A DNA stretch of 38,553 bases from Thermodesulfovibrionia bacterium (GCA_020053105.1 JAGVNU010000072.1:1-38553), one strand, 5' to 3'; counted from the stretch's first letter, positions 9,344-17,388 are shown. Notes: generated by a model not told the origin, from the sequence alone. Translations and numbers: made by a program.

Positions 9344-9688
9344 TCACACTTCAAATGCATCCCTTATAAGTTCACAATCCGGCTTGCCCTGCTCGAAATA
9401 GATGCTTACAACATCGAATCTGCAAGGGGGAATTTCTTTCAGTTTCTTCAGATACAACAATGCCGCGTTTGAGATTTTTCTCTTCTTGAAATAATTCACC
9501 GCCTCAAACGGCTTTCCATATGCAATACTTTCCCTTGTCTTAACTTCTACAAAAACAAGCGTGTCCCCTTCTCTTGCAATAATATCAATCTCTCCTATCC
9601 GGGTCTTGTAATTTTGTGTAATGATTTTATATCCCTTCTTCTTCAAAAACTGTACGGCGAGCCCTTCCCCTCTTTCCCCTAATTTCAT
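9344..9688 (-). CDS. YraN/UPF0102 family nuclease-fold protein
   Basis: A protein of 114 residues with the full YraN signature: a start GERGEGLAVQFLKKKGY, then GEIDIIAREGDTLVFVEVKTR, which carries the E, D and ExK residues of the restriction-endonuclease-like fold. Family function is poorly defined; members are thought to act on DNA. The ATG at 9688 is chosen because GGGGG lies about 8 nt upstream. An in-frame ATG at 9724 would add 12 poorly conserved residues without a ribosome site. It follows hisI by 59 nt on the same strand and may be cotranscribed. Confidence 0.92.
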   Translation of the reverse strand: MKLGERGEGLAVQFLKKKGYKIITQNYKTRIGEIDIIAREGDTLVFVEVKTRESIAYGKPFEAVNYFKKRKISNAALLYLKKLKEIPPCRFDVVSIYFEQGKPDCELIRDAFEV

Positions 9689-9747
9689 ATTGTCCCCCTG
9701 GGTTGCAGATGCACGGCATGCCATGCACCTGCCCTGCTATCAAACGG

Positions 9748-10065
9748 CTATTCAATGCTTCTATAAAAGCACGTTCTGTTTCCTGTGTGACAGGCGCCAG
9801 AGCCTTTTTGCTCCACCTTTATGAGCAGAGTATCGAGATCACAATCGTACAGAATTTCTTTGACAAGCTGGAAATTTCCTGAAGTCTCGCCTTTGGTCCA
9901 GAATTTCTGCCTGGATCTGCTCCAGAAACAGGTCTTGCCGGTTTCAATTGTTTTTTCCAATGAAGCCCTGTTCATATATCCAAGCATCAAGACCTCGTTA
10001 TTATTTATATCCTGGATTATGGCCGGAACAAGTCCCTGTTCATTATATTTCAACTCCGGAATCAT
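9748..10065 (-). CDS. hisI: phosphoribosyl-AMP cyclohydrolase (histidine biosynthesis)
   Basis: A cytoplasmic enzyme of 105 residues that opens the adenine ring of phosphoribosyl-AMP, the third step of histidine synthesis. The zinc/magnesium motifs are clear: YDCDLDTLL and [13 protein letters not shown], preceded by [14 protein letters not shown] and [18 protein letters not shown]. It is the single-domain form without the HisE pyrophosphohydrolase. AGGAGG lies 4 nt before the ATG at 10065; the ATG at 10101 lacks a ribosome site. No other his gene is in the window, so it is a detached his gene next to yraN. Confidence 0.96.
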   Translation of the reverse strand: MIPELKYNEQGLVPAIIQDINNNEVLMLGYMNRASLEKTIETGKTCFWSRSRQKFWTKGETSGNFQLVKEILYDCDLDTLLIKVEQKGSGACHTGNRTCFYRSIE

Positions 10066-10206
10066 ACGACCTCCTAATGCAATTGATATCAAATCTTGCA
10101 TATTTTAACATAAACTGTTGAGTTGAATTAAATTCTCGAATCCTGAGGAGGCTCTGCTGAAAAAGCATTATATTGATTCTGAAGCCACTCTTGAATGCGC
10201 TCTTAT

Positions 10207-10911
10207 CTACTGTGTTTCAAAACTTCTGACACTGCTGTGACCCTCTCCGCCGAAACCGTCCTTGGCAACTGCTTTCCAGTAATATGTAGCGCCATTTTTA
10301 AGTCCTGAAACTGTTATACCGACATCATCGGATGCAGTCGCGGAATTAGCCGATATTTCGTCTCCACTGCTTCCCCCTCCGCCACTTCCGCAAGAGATTA
10401 ATAATATTCCGGCAATCGCCATTATTGCCATCAAGAGTGGTATTTTCTTTCTGTCGCCGGAAATCCCCATGAATATCATTATGCACCCCATCATTAATAA
10501 TTCTGTTCCGCTATTGGCAATTCCTGCATAGTAGATCGTGTTGTTTGAAATAAATGCTATCCCTGTCTCATTAATGCATCCAGTCATGAAATCAGCGTCT
10601 TCACATACATATAAATCATAAGTCAATGTATCTCCGTCAGGGTCTGATGATTTATTCCATCCGAATGAAACTGTTGTGCTTAACGGAGGCTGGGGGTTGT
10701 CAGCAGGAACAACGAGTTCAGGAGAAGAAGGCGGATTATTAAGAGAAGGCGGCGGTGGTGGAAGCTGGGCTTCTGAACTGACTGCAAAAATTAAATGAAT
10801 GACTATAAAAATTGACATAAATATCAGTGTTTTTCTTTTTTGTTCTGTCATTGTCCTTCTCTTACACTCACATACTAATATTGCACGAACAGCCGCAGCC
10901 ATATTGATCAT
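10207..10911 (-). CDS. secreted FnIII-like protein with an internal membrane segment
   Basis: The predicted protein has an export signal (hydrophobic core IFMSIFIVIHLIFAVSSEA, residues 30-48), a proline-rich linker, and an FnIII/cadherin-like strand region with SFGWNKSSDPDGDTLTYDLYV. This fold is broken at about residues 135-185 by two hydrophobic stretches separated by SGDRKK and a tail LLISCGSGGGGSS. It then resumes with GLKNGATYYWKAVAKDGFGGEGHS, the second half of an FnIII domain. Start choice is uncertain: the ATG at 10911 has GGAG (overlapping the stop of the previous gene) 11 nt upstream, while the ATG at 10851 gives a normal signal peptide. It is the last gene of the sigma54-promoter operon. 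Function is unknown; a surface or periplasmic binding role is likely. Confidence 0.7.
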   Translation of the reverse strand: MINMAAAVRAILVCECKRRTMTEQKRKTLIFMSIFIVIHLIFAVSSEAQLPPPPPSLNNPPSSPELVVPADNPQPPLSTTVSFGWNKSSDPDGDTLTYDLYVCEDADFMTGCINETGIAFISNNTIYYAGIANSGTELLMMGCIMIFMGISGDRKKIPLLMAIMAIAGILLISCGSGGGGSSGDEISANSATASDDVGITVSGLKNGATYYWKAVAKDGFGGEGHSSVRSFETQ

Positions 10912-10924
10912 TTAAGTTCCGCTC

Positions 10925-12721
10925 CTATATTTTCTCCGGTTTAGGTATCAAAATATAATACGTATCATCTGTCATGTACAGGAATATCCAATATCCCCGC
11001 CATGGAACCAGTTTTGCCTGAGGAGCACCTTCTAAAATAAAGTAATCTCCCCAATCCGCGCCACTTCTGTAAGAAATAGCATTAGCTGTCCACCTATTGG
11101 CATTTGCCCTGGTCCAGCTAACAGGCTTATTGTTTCCTTTCCGAATCTTTGCCCGTGACAGTTCAACATTCCCGGAGTAAGGATTACTTATAATGTTCCA
11201 TCCCGGCTTAAGTTCGATAACAGTCTCTGTATCCTGTATCTCCCCATATTCCGCCAACTCCGGCAATGTGTTTGCCTGCTTATCAATATAATATCCTTCG
11301 CCAGGCTTTACAGGTTTTTCATTTGATATTTCCGTATAATATCCTCCTTCATCCCACCGGTATGACAGTGTACTTCCAAATGCATTATAGCCGCCAAGGA
11401 CATCGTTTCCGATATTTCTTGGTATACCTGCAAGGTTAAAGCCTCTGAGCAGTTGTACTTCAGGGCCTGTAATGTATCCTGTCTCAGGGTATCTCAGTAT
11501 AGCGCCGTCAAAAAACTGTGCCTTAAAATAGAACTTATGAACTGCGGCAGGCCCCAGTTTTGTTACATATGTACATAATCCTCCCGAACTGATATTTTTG
11601 TCGCACGACATAGTGTAGCTGTAGAAATCGTCAGGCAAAGGAGCATGCCGCTGGGCCATATAAAGATTTACATATTGCGGGGCCCTGCCCGAGGTATCTT
11701 TTACTTTTATCAGGAATTCATAGTTGACATCCGCCCTGGGCTTTCCGTTATCCAGGTTGTCACTGTCGCTGCCTCCATCTGTTCTTTGCAGGCACATTAT
11801 ATTCCCTCCATCAGGACAATCAAGCGCGTGCGAACTATTAACAGTTATATAATCCGTTTTCGTAAAAGTGCTGATACTCCCGTCCGAATCACTTACCGAC
11901 AATTTCACTGTAAATGATCCGTGATTTGTGTATGTAAAGGAAGGGTCCTTGAGAGTCGAATCTATAGTGCCGTTGTTGTCAAAGTCCCATGCGTATGTAA
12001 ACGGCATGTCAAATCCGGATGAAGTGTTACTGAAGTTCACTGTTAACGGCGCTGTGCTTCCTGTCGGATTTCCAGTAAAAACTGCTGCTGGTGATGTGTC
12101 TGAGATATAAGCCATCGTCACAGCCTCTCCTGCTGCTCCAAGATTATCAATCACCCTGAGTTTAACAATATAGACGCCCTGACGGCCAAATATGTGACTG
12201 CTCGTTGCTGACACGGAACTATAGTCATATATCCCGTCGCTATTTATGTCCCATTCATAACGCACTATGCTTCCGTCCAAATCGCTTGAGCCCGACCCAT
12301 TGAGAATTGTTGCCTGCCCTTCGGCGATTGAATATATTCCTCCCGGATTCGCGATAGGAGGTATATTCAATGACGGGATGATCTTAAAAACTTCATTTGA
12401 GTATAAACTTTCATTGCCGGAGGTGTCGTATGCCGTTACTGCAAAATAATAAGTAAGCCCCTCCGCTAAATCATTAACATCATAAGTCATATTATTGCCG
12501 ACATTAATGATACGGGTGTAGTTTCTTGAACTATTCCCATAATAAACTCTGTAGCCGTTTATATCGGTGAGAGGTGACCCGTTAATATTAGTCGTTGGAG
12601 GACTCCAGGAAATCTTTACAACATTACCCACTGCAAACAACAGAGGAGTATAAAAAAATATAAGGAAGAAAGACACAAGTCCGATCAAATAATATTTGTG
12701 ATGATATGTCCTTTTGAACAT
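10925..12721 (-). CDS. secreted multidomain protein with FnIII and two PKD domains
   Basis: A 598-residue exported protein with a signal peptide at about 1-30 (core LIGLVSFFLIFFYTPLLFA). One FnIII domain (about 32-115) contains VKISWSPPTT and LTYYFAVTAYDTSGNES. Two PKD domains follow (about 118-208 and 210-295) with YEWDINSDGIYD and YAWDFDNNGTID. The remaining 300 residues are beta-rich and unassigned, with two tryptophan-rich stretches near the C-terminus. No sorting signal, lipobox or catalytic motif is evident. Its ATG directly follows the TAA of the small Cys-rich gene, so translation is coupled. Likely an extracellular or surface adhesion/binding protein (inference from domain types). 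Confidence 0.8.
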   Translation of the reverse strand: MFKRTYHHKYYLIGLVSFFLIFFYTPLLFAVGNVVKISWSPPTTNINGSPLTDINGYRVYYGNSSRNYTRIINVGNNMTYDVNDLAEGLTYYFAVTAYDTSGNESLYSNEVFKIIPSLNIPPIANPGGIYSIAEGQATILNGSGSSDLDGSIVRYEWDINSDGIYDYSSVSATSSHIFGRQGVYIVKLRVIDNLGAAGEAVTMAYISDTSPAAVFTGNPTGSTAPLTVNFSNTSSGFDMPFTYAWDFDNNGTIDSTLKDPSFTYTNHGSFTVKLSVSDSDGSISTFTKTDYITVNSSHALDCPDGGNIMCLQRTDGGSDSDNLDNGKPRADVNYEFLIKVKDTSGRAPQYVNLYMAQRHAPLPDDFYSYTMSCDKNISSGGLCTYVTKLGPAAVHKFYFKAQFFDGAILRYPETGYITGPEVQLLRGFNLAGIPRNIGNDVLGGYNAFGSTLSYRWDEGGYYTEISNEKPVKPGEGYYIDKQANTLPELAEYGEIQDTETVIELKPGWNIISNPYSGNVELSRAKIRKGNNKPVSWTRANANRWTANAISYRSGADWGDYFILEGAPQAKLVPWRGYWIFLYMTDDTYYILIPKPEKI

Positions 12722-12871
12722 TTATAAAGTTGTAGCGCCTAACAAATCTTTAGAACATCTATTGTTTTCAATGCATTTTTTTAGTATGTTCCATGTACAG
12801 CAAGGATCGCATTCTCTGCACATTTGGCAGCTTTCGGATATTTGCTCAAGTATTGTTTCCCGTGTAATCAT
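12722..12871 (-). CDS. small cysteine-rich protein
   Basis: A 49-residue protein with seven cysteines: a cluster CQMCRECDPCC followed by two more in KKCIENNRC. The ATG at 12871 has GGAG six nt upstream, and the TAA touches the ATG of the FnIII/PKD gene, which argues that it is real. It is the first gene behind the sigma54 promoter. The spacing suggests metal or Fe-S binding, but no family is recognised. There is no signal peptide, so the protein is probably cytoplasmic. An in-frame ATG at 12904 without a ribosome site would extend it to 60 residues. Confidence 0.65.
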   Translation of the reverse strand: MITRETILEQISESCQMCRECDPCCTWNILKKCIENNRCSKDLLGATTL

Positions 12872-12886
12872 TTCATTCTCCAATCC

Positions 12887-12902
12887 GCGTTCATAAGAAC
12901 GC
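12887..12902 (-). promoter_or_regulatory. leader hairpin before the Cys-rich gene
   Basis: GCGTTC-ATAA-GAACGC at 12887-12902 is a 6-bp hairpin in the untranslated leader of the sigma54 transcript. It lies 5 nt upstream of the GGAG ribosome site and could influence translation or transcript stability. Confidence 0.35.
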
Positions 12903-12935
12903 ATTTATAACAACTCGGTTCTTGTACTGCACATT

Positions 12936-12952
12936 TGTCCTTTTGTGGGACA
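12936..12952. promoter_or_regulatory. TGTC-N9-GACA palindrome
   Basis: TGTC at 12936-12939 and GACA at 12949-12952 are separated by 9 nt, and the arms extend to TGTCC/GGACA. It resembles the TGTC-N10-GACA sites reported for enterobacterial GlrR, but has one base less and lies downstream of the predicted sigma54 start (about +21 to +37). Functional assignment is weak. Confidence 0.3.
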
Positions 12953-12982
12953 GCATCTTATTTCATGAATTGGCCCGTTAAC

Positions 12983-12999
12983 TGCAACCCTCGTGCCAG
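12983..12999 (-). promoter_or_regulatory. sigma54 (-24/-12) promoter
   Basis: The minus strand reads CTGGCACGAGGGTTGCA from 12999 to 12983. This matches the sigma54 consensus TGGCAC-N5-TTGC with the obligatory GG-N10-GC spacing. Transcription should start near 12972, about 100 nt before the small Cys-rich gene at 12871. The gene for an NtrC-family activator lies directly upstream on the same strand. Confidence 0.85.
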
Positions 13000-13084
13000 T
13001 CATTCATGATGATGATAACTCGTCAATTTCAATCAAGTTTATTTCTACAACTGATTTATAGCAGACAGTTCAGAATTAAAATCA

Positions 13085-13102
13085 TGTATGGATTTCTATA
13101 CA
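13085..13102. promoter_or_regulatory. candidate upstream activator site
   Basis: TGTAT-N8-ATACA at 13085-13102 is an 18-bp inverted repeat about 113-130 nt upstream of the predicted sigma54 start, the usual distance for an enhancer-binding activator. A weaker imperfect palindrome (CTACAA/TTATAG) lies at 13045-13061. Binding by the adjacent response regulator is inferred only. Confidence 0.35.
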
Positions 13103-13223
13103 ACATAATCATTTAATCCAAGGAGACTATGTAATATTGGAAGGCAAAATTAAATATAAGGGCGTGAAGGGTAAGTCATACAACTCTATACATAGTGACG
13201 GTAGAGGAATGAAAATCACACAT

Positions 13224-14582
13224 TTACTTTTTGTGCTCTTCAGGCTTCAGATCATATTTTTTCAGGAGCTGATAAAAATCTGCCCGGTATTTGCCGGCAA
13301 GATCAGATGCTTTACTTACATTGCCTTGAGTCAGCTTAAGGAGATTCAGAAGATATTCCTTTTCGAATGCAGACTTGGCCTCTTTGAAAGGCTTAAATTT
13401 GTCAGGAGATTGAATATTTGTTTGAAGAATGAGTTCCTCACTAATGATGTTGCTTTGGGTCATGGCCATTGCAAATTCAATAGTATTTTCCAGTTCACGT
13501 ACATTCCCCGGCCAGTCATGAAGCATAAGTTTTTGCATTGCCTGCGGAGTCAGCCCTTTCACTTTTTTCTTCATTTTCTGGCCGAATTTCTCCAGGAAAT
13601 GCTCAACAAGCGAAGATATGTCCTCTTTCTTCTCCCTCAGGGGAGGCAAGTTTACAGGAATGACATGGACCCTGTAGAAAAGGTCCTGGCGGAAATTGCC
13701 CTTTTCGACCTCTTTTTGCAGGTCTTTGTTGGTGGCAACGATAATCCTGACATCAACGTCAACCGGTTTTTTGCAGCCCAGAGGATAGACCTGCCGGTCC
13801 TGGAGCACCCTGAGAATTTTGCTTTGAAGTAAAAACGGCATATCACCGATTTCATCCAGAAAAAGAGTCCCCTCATGTGCCTGGGTAAACAATCCTTTTG
13901 TACTTTGCACCGCCCCGGTAAAGGCGCCTCTCTCATATCCGAAAAGCTCGCTTTCCAGGAGATTCTCTGGTATGGCAGCACAGTTAATGGCCACGAAAGG
14001 TCCTTCCTTTCTGCCGCTTCCGAGATGAATGGCCCTGGCAATAAGTTCTTTTCCCGTTCCGCTTTCGCCGTGGATAAATACTGTCGAGTCTGTCTTGGCA
14101 AATAGTGACACATTTGCCAAGACCTTTTGCATTTTATCGCTCCTGGCGATTATATTTGAAAAATCATATTTCTCTTCCAAAAGACCCTGAAGTCTCTTGA
14201 CTTCAGACGTGAGTCTGCGTTTTTCCATGGCATGATCAATCTGAAAAAGCAGCTCCCTGGGATCAAAAGGTTTCGTAAGATAGCTATAGGCCCCCTTCCG
14301 CATGGCTTCGACAGCGCTTTCAATAGTTCCGTATGCGGTAAGTATAATGACCGGGACGTCGGGATTTATCCTGTGCAGGTTCTCCATAAGGGTTATCCCG
14401 TCCGTCTTTTCAAGCTGCAAGTCAATTACAGACATGTCAATCACGTCTTCCTTCAGCGCGTTTAATGCCTCTTCCTCCCGCTCGGCAGTAACAACATCAT
14501 ACTTTGCCGATTCAAGTCTCATTCTTATCACTTCAAGGAGGTTACTGTCATCATCGACAACTAATATCTTTCCCGCAGTCAT
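13224..14582 (-). CDS. glrR: NtrC-family sigma54-dependent response regulator (GlrR/QseF-like)
   Basis: A DNA-binding transcription activator with three domains. The receiver domain has the acidic triad VDDD, phospho-acceptor Asp in SVIDLQLE (about residue 54) and the conserved Lys in LTKPFD. The AAA+ domain has Walker A GESGTGKE, the sigma54-contacting loop GAFTGA and Walker B TLFLDEIGD. The C-terminal helix-turn-helix reads LAGKYRADFYQLLKKYDL, close in pattern to GlrR/QseF. The ATG at 14582 is preferred because AGGA lies 6 nt upstream and overlaps the stop of the lipoprotein gene; an ATG at 14588 is possible. Kinase, lipoprotein and regulator in this order reproduce the glrK-qseG-glrR arrangement. 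Its likely target is the sigma54 promoter at 12983-12999 (inference). Confidence 0.93.
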   Translation of the reverse strand: MTAGKILVVDDDSNLLEVIRMRLESAKYDVVTAEREEEALNALKEDVIDMSVIDLQLEKTDGITLMENLHRINPDVPVIILTAYGTIESAVEAMRKGAYSYLTKPFDPRELLFQIDHAMEKRRLTSEVKRLQGLLEEKYDFSNIIARSDKMQKVLANVSLFAKTDSTVFIHGESGTGKELIARAIHLGSGRKEGPFVAINCAAIPENLLESELFGYERGAFTGAVQSTKGLFTQAHEGTLFLDEIGDMPFLLQSKILRVLQDRQVYPLGCKKPVDVDVRIIVATNKDLQKEVEKGNFRQDLFYRVHVIPVNLPPLREKKEDISSLVEHFLEKFGQKMKKKVKGLTPQAMQKLMLHDWPGNVRELENTIEFAMAMTQSNIISEELILQTNIQSPDKFKPFKEAKSAFEKEYLLNLLKLTQGNVSKASDLAGKYRADFYQLLKKYDLKPEEHKK

Positions 14583-14590
14583 AGCCATTC

Positions 14591-15316
14591 CTATCTCGTC
14601 AACTCCTTTTTCTTTTTATCAATCTCAATATCCACCTGCTTTACCTTTTCAATTATATTCAAAACATTGACCCAGATTTTGGCCTGTTCAACTAGCGGGC
14701 TCCCCGGATACTTCTGGATCAGTTTTTCAAAGTATTGAATGGCTTCCAGATAGTCCTTGTCAGGATTGCCATAATGAGCATAAACAAGTCCTATATTAAA
14801 CAGGGCCTGATCGCCAGGAGACGCAGTATTATAAAGTGATAATACCTTCCTGTTCTCCTTCAGCGCGCCCTGATAATCGCCCCTGGACAACATTTTACTG
14901 CTGCGGGAAAAATATTCTTCATCCATGGATATTTTTTTCAGCAATCCAACCCATATTTTTGCCTGCTCGGCAAGCGGACTTTGCGGGTGTTCATCAATCA
15001 CTTTTTCAAAATACATAAGGGACTTATCGAGGTCTCTTCCAGGGTTCATATAATGGGCATATATGAGTCCCATGTTATACATCGCCTGATCGCCGGGCGG
15101 TTCTTTAATATAAAAAGACATGACCCTCTCGTTTTCTTTAAGCGCCCCGTCAAAATTGCCCTCTGAAATCAATTTCCTGCTTTCAAGAAGCATGCTGTTC
15201 GCACTGCTCCGGTTTTCAAATTTCTTTATTGTGGCGCAACCCGGAAATAAAGAAAAGATCAGACAGGCAATACAAAGGAGAATACACTTCCCTGTTCCGA
15301 TGTGCTCTCTACCCAA
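14591..15316 (-). CDS. TPR-type lipoprotein in QseG position, internally duplicated
   Basis: A 241-residue lipoprotein. The signal peptide ends in LFPGC with the acylated Cys at residue 27. Two copies of an approximately 84-residue unit (about 46-129 and 139-222, spaced by exactly 93 residues) share GALKEN, PGDQA, YAHY and EQAKIWV. Each contains TPR-like helix pairs. A basic tail DKKKKELTR follows. The start is a TTG at 15316 with GGAGG six nt upstream, so the gene overlaps the end of the kinase gene by 58 nt. By position it matches QseG, an outer-membrane lipoprotein that stimulates the kinase in enterobacteria; sequence homology to QseG was not shown here. Confidence 0.85.
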   Translation of the reverse strand: MGREHIGTGKCILLCIACLIFSLFPGCATIKKFENRSSANSMLLESRKLISEGNFDGALKENERVMSFYIKEPPGDQAMYNMGLIYAHYMNPGRDLDKSLMYFEKVIDEHPQSPLAEQAKIWVGLLKKISMDEEYFSRSSKMLSRGDYQGALKENRKVLSLYNTASPGDQALFNIGLVYAHYGNPDKDYLEAIQYFEKLIQKYPGSPLVEQAKIWVNVLNIIEKVKQVDIEIDKKKKELTR

Positions 15317-16707
15317 ACTTTACCTCCATGTGAATTCACAACTTGTTTAACTATTGCCAAACCTAATCCGGTACCCTTGATTTTACTGGAAGTCGCAAGG
15401 GTATCCTGATAATATTTATCAAAAATTGCAATTACTTTTTGCTCGGATATTCCTCTTCCGGAATCAGACACGGAGATCTTCACTCCCTTGTCCATAGAGC
15501 ATGCGGAAATACAGACATATCCTTCATTAGGCGTAAATTTTACCGCATTCCCCACCAGGTTTCTCAATACCTGGAGTATCCTTTCCGTATCCATTTTGAT
15601 AAGCGGCAGTTCACCGCTTATGTCTGTTTCAATCCTGATATTCCTGGTCTCAGCCAGCGGTTCCATTTCGCCGGTAATCTTGTTGATCAAGGGCAGGAGT
15701 TCAGACTTATTGAAATTATAAACCATCATCCCGGCCTCCATCTTTGAAAGGTCTAACAGGGAATTGACCAGCTTGATTAAACGGTTGCATTCTTCGTTTA
15801 TTATTGTCATAAGTCTCTTTTGCTTCTCTGTAGCACCCAATTCTTCCAGGCTCTCTGTAAAAAGATTTGTGCCTTCCTTAATAGTAGTAAGGGGTGTCCG
15901 CAGCTCATGCGACATTAATGAAATAAAGTCGGACTTCATCTTGTCTATCTCTTTCAGCTTGCTGCACATTAAATTAAATGATTGTGCCAGAACTTCAATC
16001 TCCGGAGGAGAGGAGAGCTTCAAATCGTTTCCAAAATCTCCTCTCGCTATATCAGCTATTTTCTTTTTTATTATAGAAAGCGGTCTTGTGATATTAACTG
16101 TAATAAGGATGGATATAATTATTCCGAAAATCAGGGAGACCGACCCAATGATTAAGGCTACCTTGTTTGCACGGGTGTAGACTTTACTCAACTCTCTGAC
16201 TTTGGAATAAGTGTTGCCCTGGCTGTACGCTTCCAATTGCTTTAAAGATTCCATCATTTCATTTACAGCATATTCTTTTTCTTTTTTATAATTCTCCTCG
16301 GCGTATCTTTGTCCGGACCCCAGATGCTTTACTTCATCATTAAATAATGACTGGTAACGCTGTTTATGATGTCTTATTCTGTTGATCATAGCATGCGCCT
16401 TATCATCTTCAGCTATAGCTGTTAATTCAGTCAATTGCCTGTCGAAATCATTCGATGCAAGGTCAAATTGACTGTAGAGCCCTGCATCCTTAATAAAAAT
16501 ATATTTTTTTTCATACAACATCATCGAGAGGAGAATATCTGAAAGGTTCTTCTTGTATTCTATCAAACGATTATCTACATTGATTATAGAACGGGTAACT
16601 TTCTCAAATTGACGGAGATGTGAAATAGCATAGATACTTACTGTCATGGCCAGTACAAATATTACAAGGTAACCAATAACAAGTCTGGAAAAAATAGTTA
16701 ATCTCAT
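15259..16707 (-). CDS. glrK: membrane sensor histidine kinase (GlrK/QseE-like)
   Basis: An inner-membrane kinase of about 482 residues. Transmembrane helix 1 (RLVIGYLVIFVLAMTVSIYA) is followed by a helical periplasmic region of about 150 residues and helix 2 (VALIIGSVSLIFGIIISILI). A HAMP linker, HisKA with the phospho-acceptor His in SHELRTPLTTIKEG, and an HATPase domain with NAVKF, DSGRGIS and GTGLGLAI follow. The ATG at 16707 is preferred because the first membrane helix then starts at the N-terminus. The frame opens at 16755, and neither start has a clear ribosome site. It is the first gene of the kinase-lipoprotein-regulator operon. The signal sensed is unknown. Confidence 0.9.
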   Translation of the reverse strand: MRLTIFSRLVIGYLVIFVLAMTVSIYAISHLRQFEKVTRSIINVDNRLIEYKKNLSDILLSMMLYEKKYIFIKDAGLYSQFDLASNDFDRQLTELTAIAEDDKAHAMINRIRHHKQRYQSLFNDEVKHLGSGQRYAEENYKKEKEYAVNEMMESLKQLEAYSQGNTYSKVRELSKVYTRANKVALIIGSVSLIFGIIISILITVNITRPLSIIKKKIADIARGDFGNDLKLSSPPEIEVLAQSFNLMCSKLKEIDKMKSDFISLMSHELRTPLTTIKEGTNLFTESLEELGATEKQKRLMTIINEECNRLIKLVNSLLDLSKMEAGMMVYNFNKSELLPLINKITGEMEPLAETRNIRIETDISGELPLIKMDTERILQVLRNLVGNAVKFTPNEGYVCISACSMDKGVKISVSDSGRGISEQKVIAIFDKYYQDTLATSSKIKGTGLGLAIVKQVVNSHGGKVWVESTSEQGSVFSFVLPV

Positions 16708-16859
16708 GTTTTTGATTAAATGGATGAAATCCGGAATACATATGGCATCATGCACTCATGTATTTTTCAGCATAAAGCCATTATTTATGTCGAACAATTC
16801 TCTTGGTATGCGTCCTTGATAATTTTTATATGCTATCACGATATTGACTGAATGTCCAT

Positions 16860-16905
16860 AGCGCCCCGGCCATTTAATTAATATGGCGATTCAACGCCAG
16901 GCGCT
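16860..16905 (-). terminator. nested hairpin after the adenosine-kinase gene
   Basis: Directly after the stop codon on the minus strand, AGCGCC pairs with GGCGCT (16905-16900 with 16865-16860), and inside it TGGCG pairs with CGCCA around a 6-nt loop (16884-16899). There is an AT-rich stretch but no clean T run, so termination or transcript stabilisation is only a possibility. Confidence 0.3.
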
Positions 16906-17388
16906 TTAAAGTTTGTGTCCTATCTTCCTCAGGAACTCCCTTCTTTGCTCCTTATCAGTATCTGATTCCAATCCTCTTGGGGAAGACCCGTCAATCACAC
17001 CCATAATCCCCCGCCCCAGCTCTGTCTGTGCTACAACCACCTCAACAGGATTTGCAGTTGCACAATAAATACTGCATACCTCCTGGCAGTGTTTTATTGC
17101 ATTGAGCACATTGACCGGGAAGGCATCTTTCATGATGATCAGAAATACATGCCCCGCCCCTATTTTCTGAAGATTTGTAACACAGGTGTCTGTGAGCGCA
17201 GGTTCGTTTCCTTCCTTTCTTATAAGACATTGGCCTGAGGCCTCTGAAAATGCTATTCCAAATTTTGCCTGGGGAGCATTCGTGGCAAGGATCTCATAAA
17301 GGTCCTCGGCCGTCTTTATAAAGTGGGCCTGACCCAGAATAATATTGCAGCCGTCCGGTATATCCATTATTACGGTTTTAATTTCCAT
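16906..17388 (-). CDS. adenosine-specific kinase family protein
   Basis: A 160-residue protein matching the adenosine-specific kinase family (DUF355) in length and in its segments NIILGQAHFIKTAEDLYE, AKFGIAFSEASG, GHVFLIIMKDAFPVNVLNAI and ELGRGIMGVIDGSSP. Archaeal members bind adenosine and AMP; the physiological role is unclear. AGGAGG lies 6 nt before the ATG. It is a single gene, divergent from the DUF4390-NtrY pair. Confidence 0.9.
   Translation of the reverse strand: MEIKTVIMDIPDGCNIILGQAHFIKTAEDLYEILATNAPQAKFGIAFSEASGQCLIRKEGNEPALTDTCVTNLQKIGAGHVFLIIMKDAFPVNVLNAIKHCQEVCSIYCATANPVEVVVAQTELGRGIMGVIDGSSPRGLESDTDKEQRREFLRKIGHKL

Noticed and set aside
13137-13832. 231-codon frame on the plus strand
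   Set aside because: It lies almost entirely antisense to the AAA+/HTH part of the response regulator, whose motifs are unambiguous. It has no ribosome site or recognisable motif.
17087-17106. TGGCAG...TTGCA as a second sigma54 promoter on the plus strand
   Set aside because: The GG to GC spacing is 12 instead of 10 nt and the site lies antisense inside the adenosine-kinase gene.
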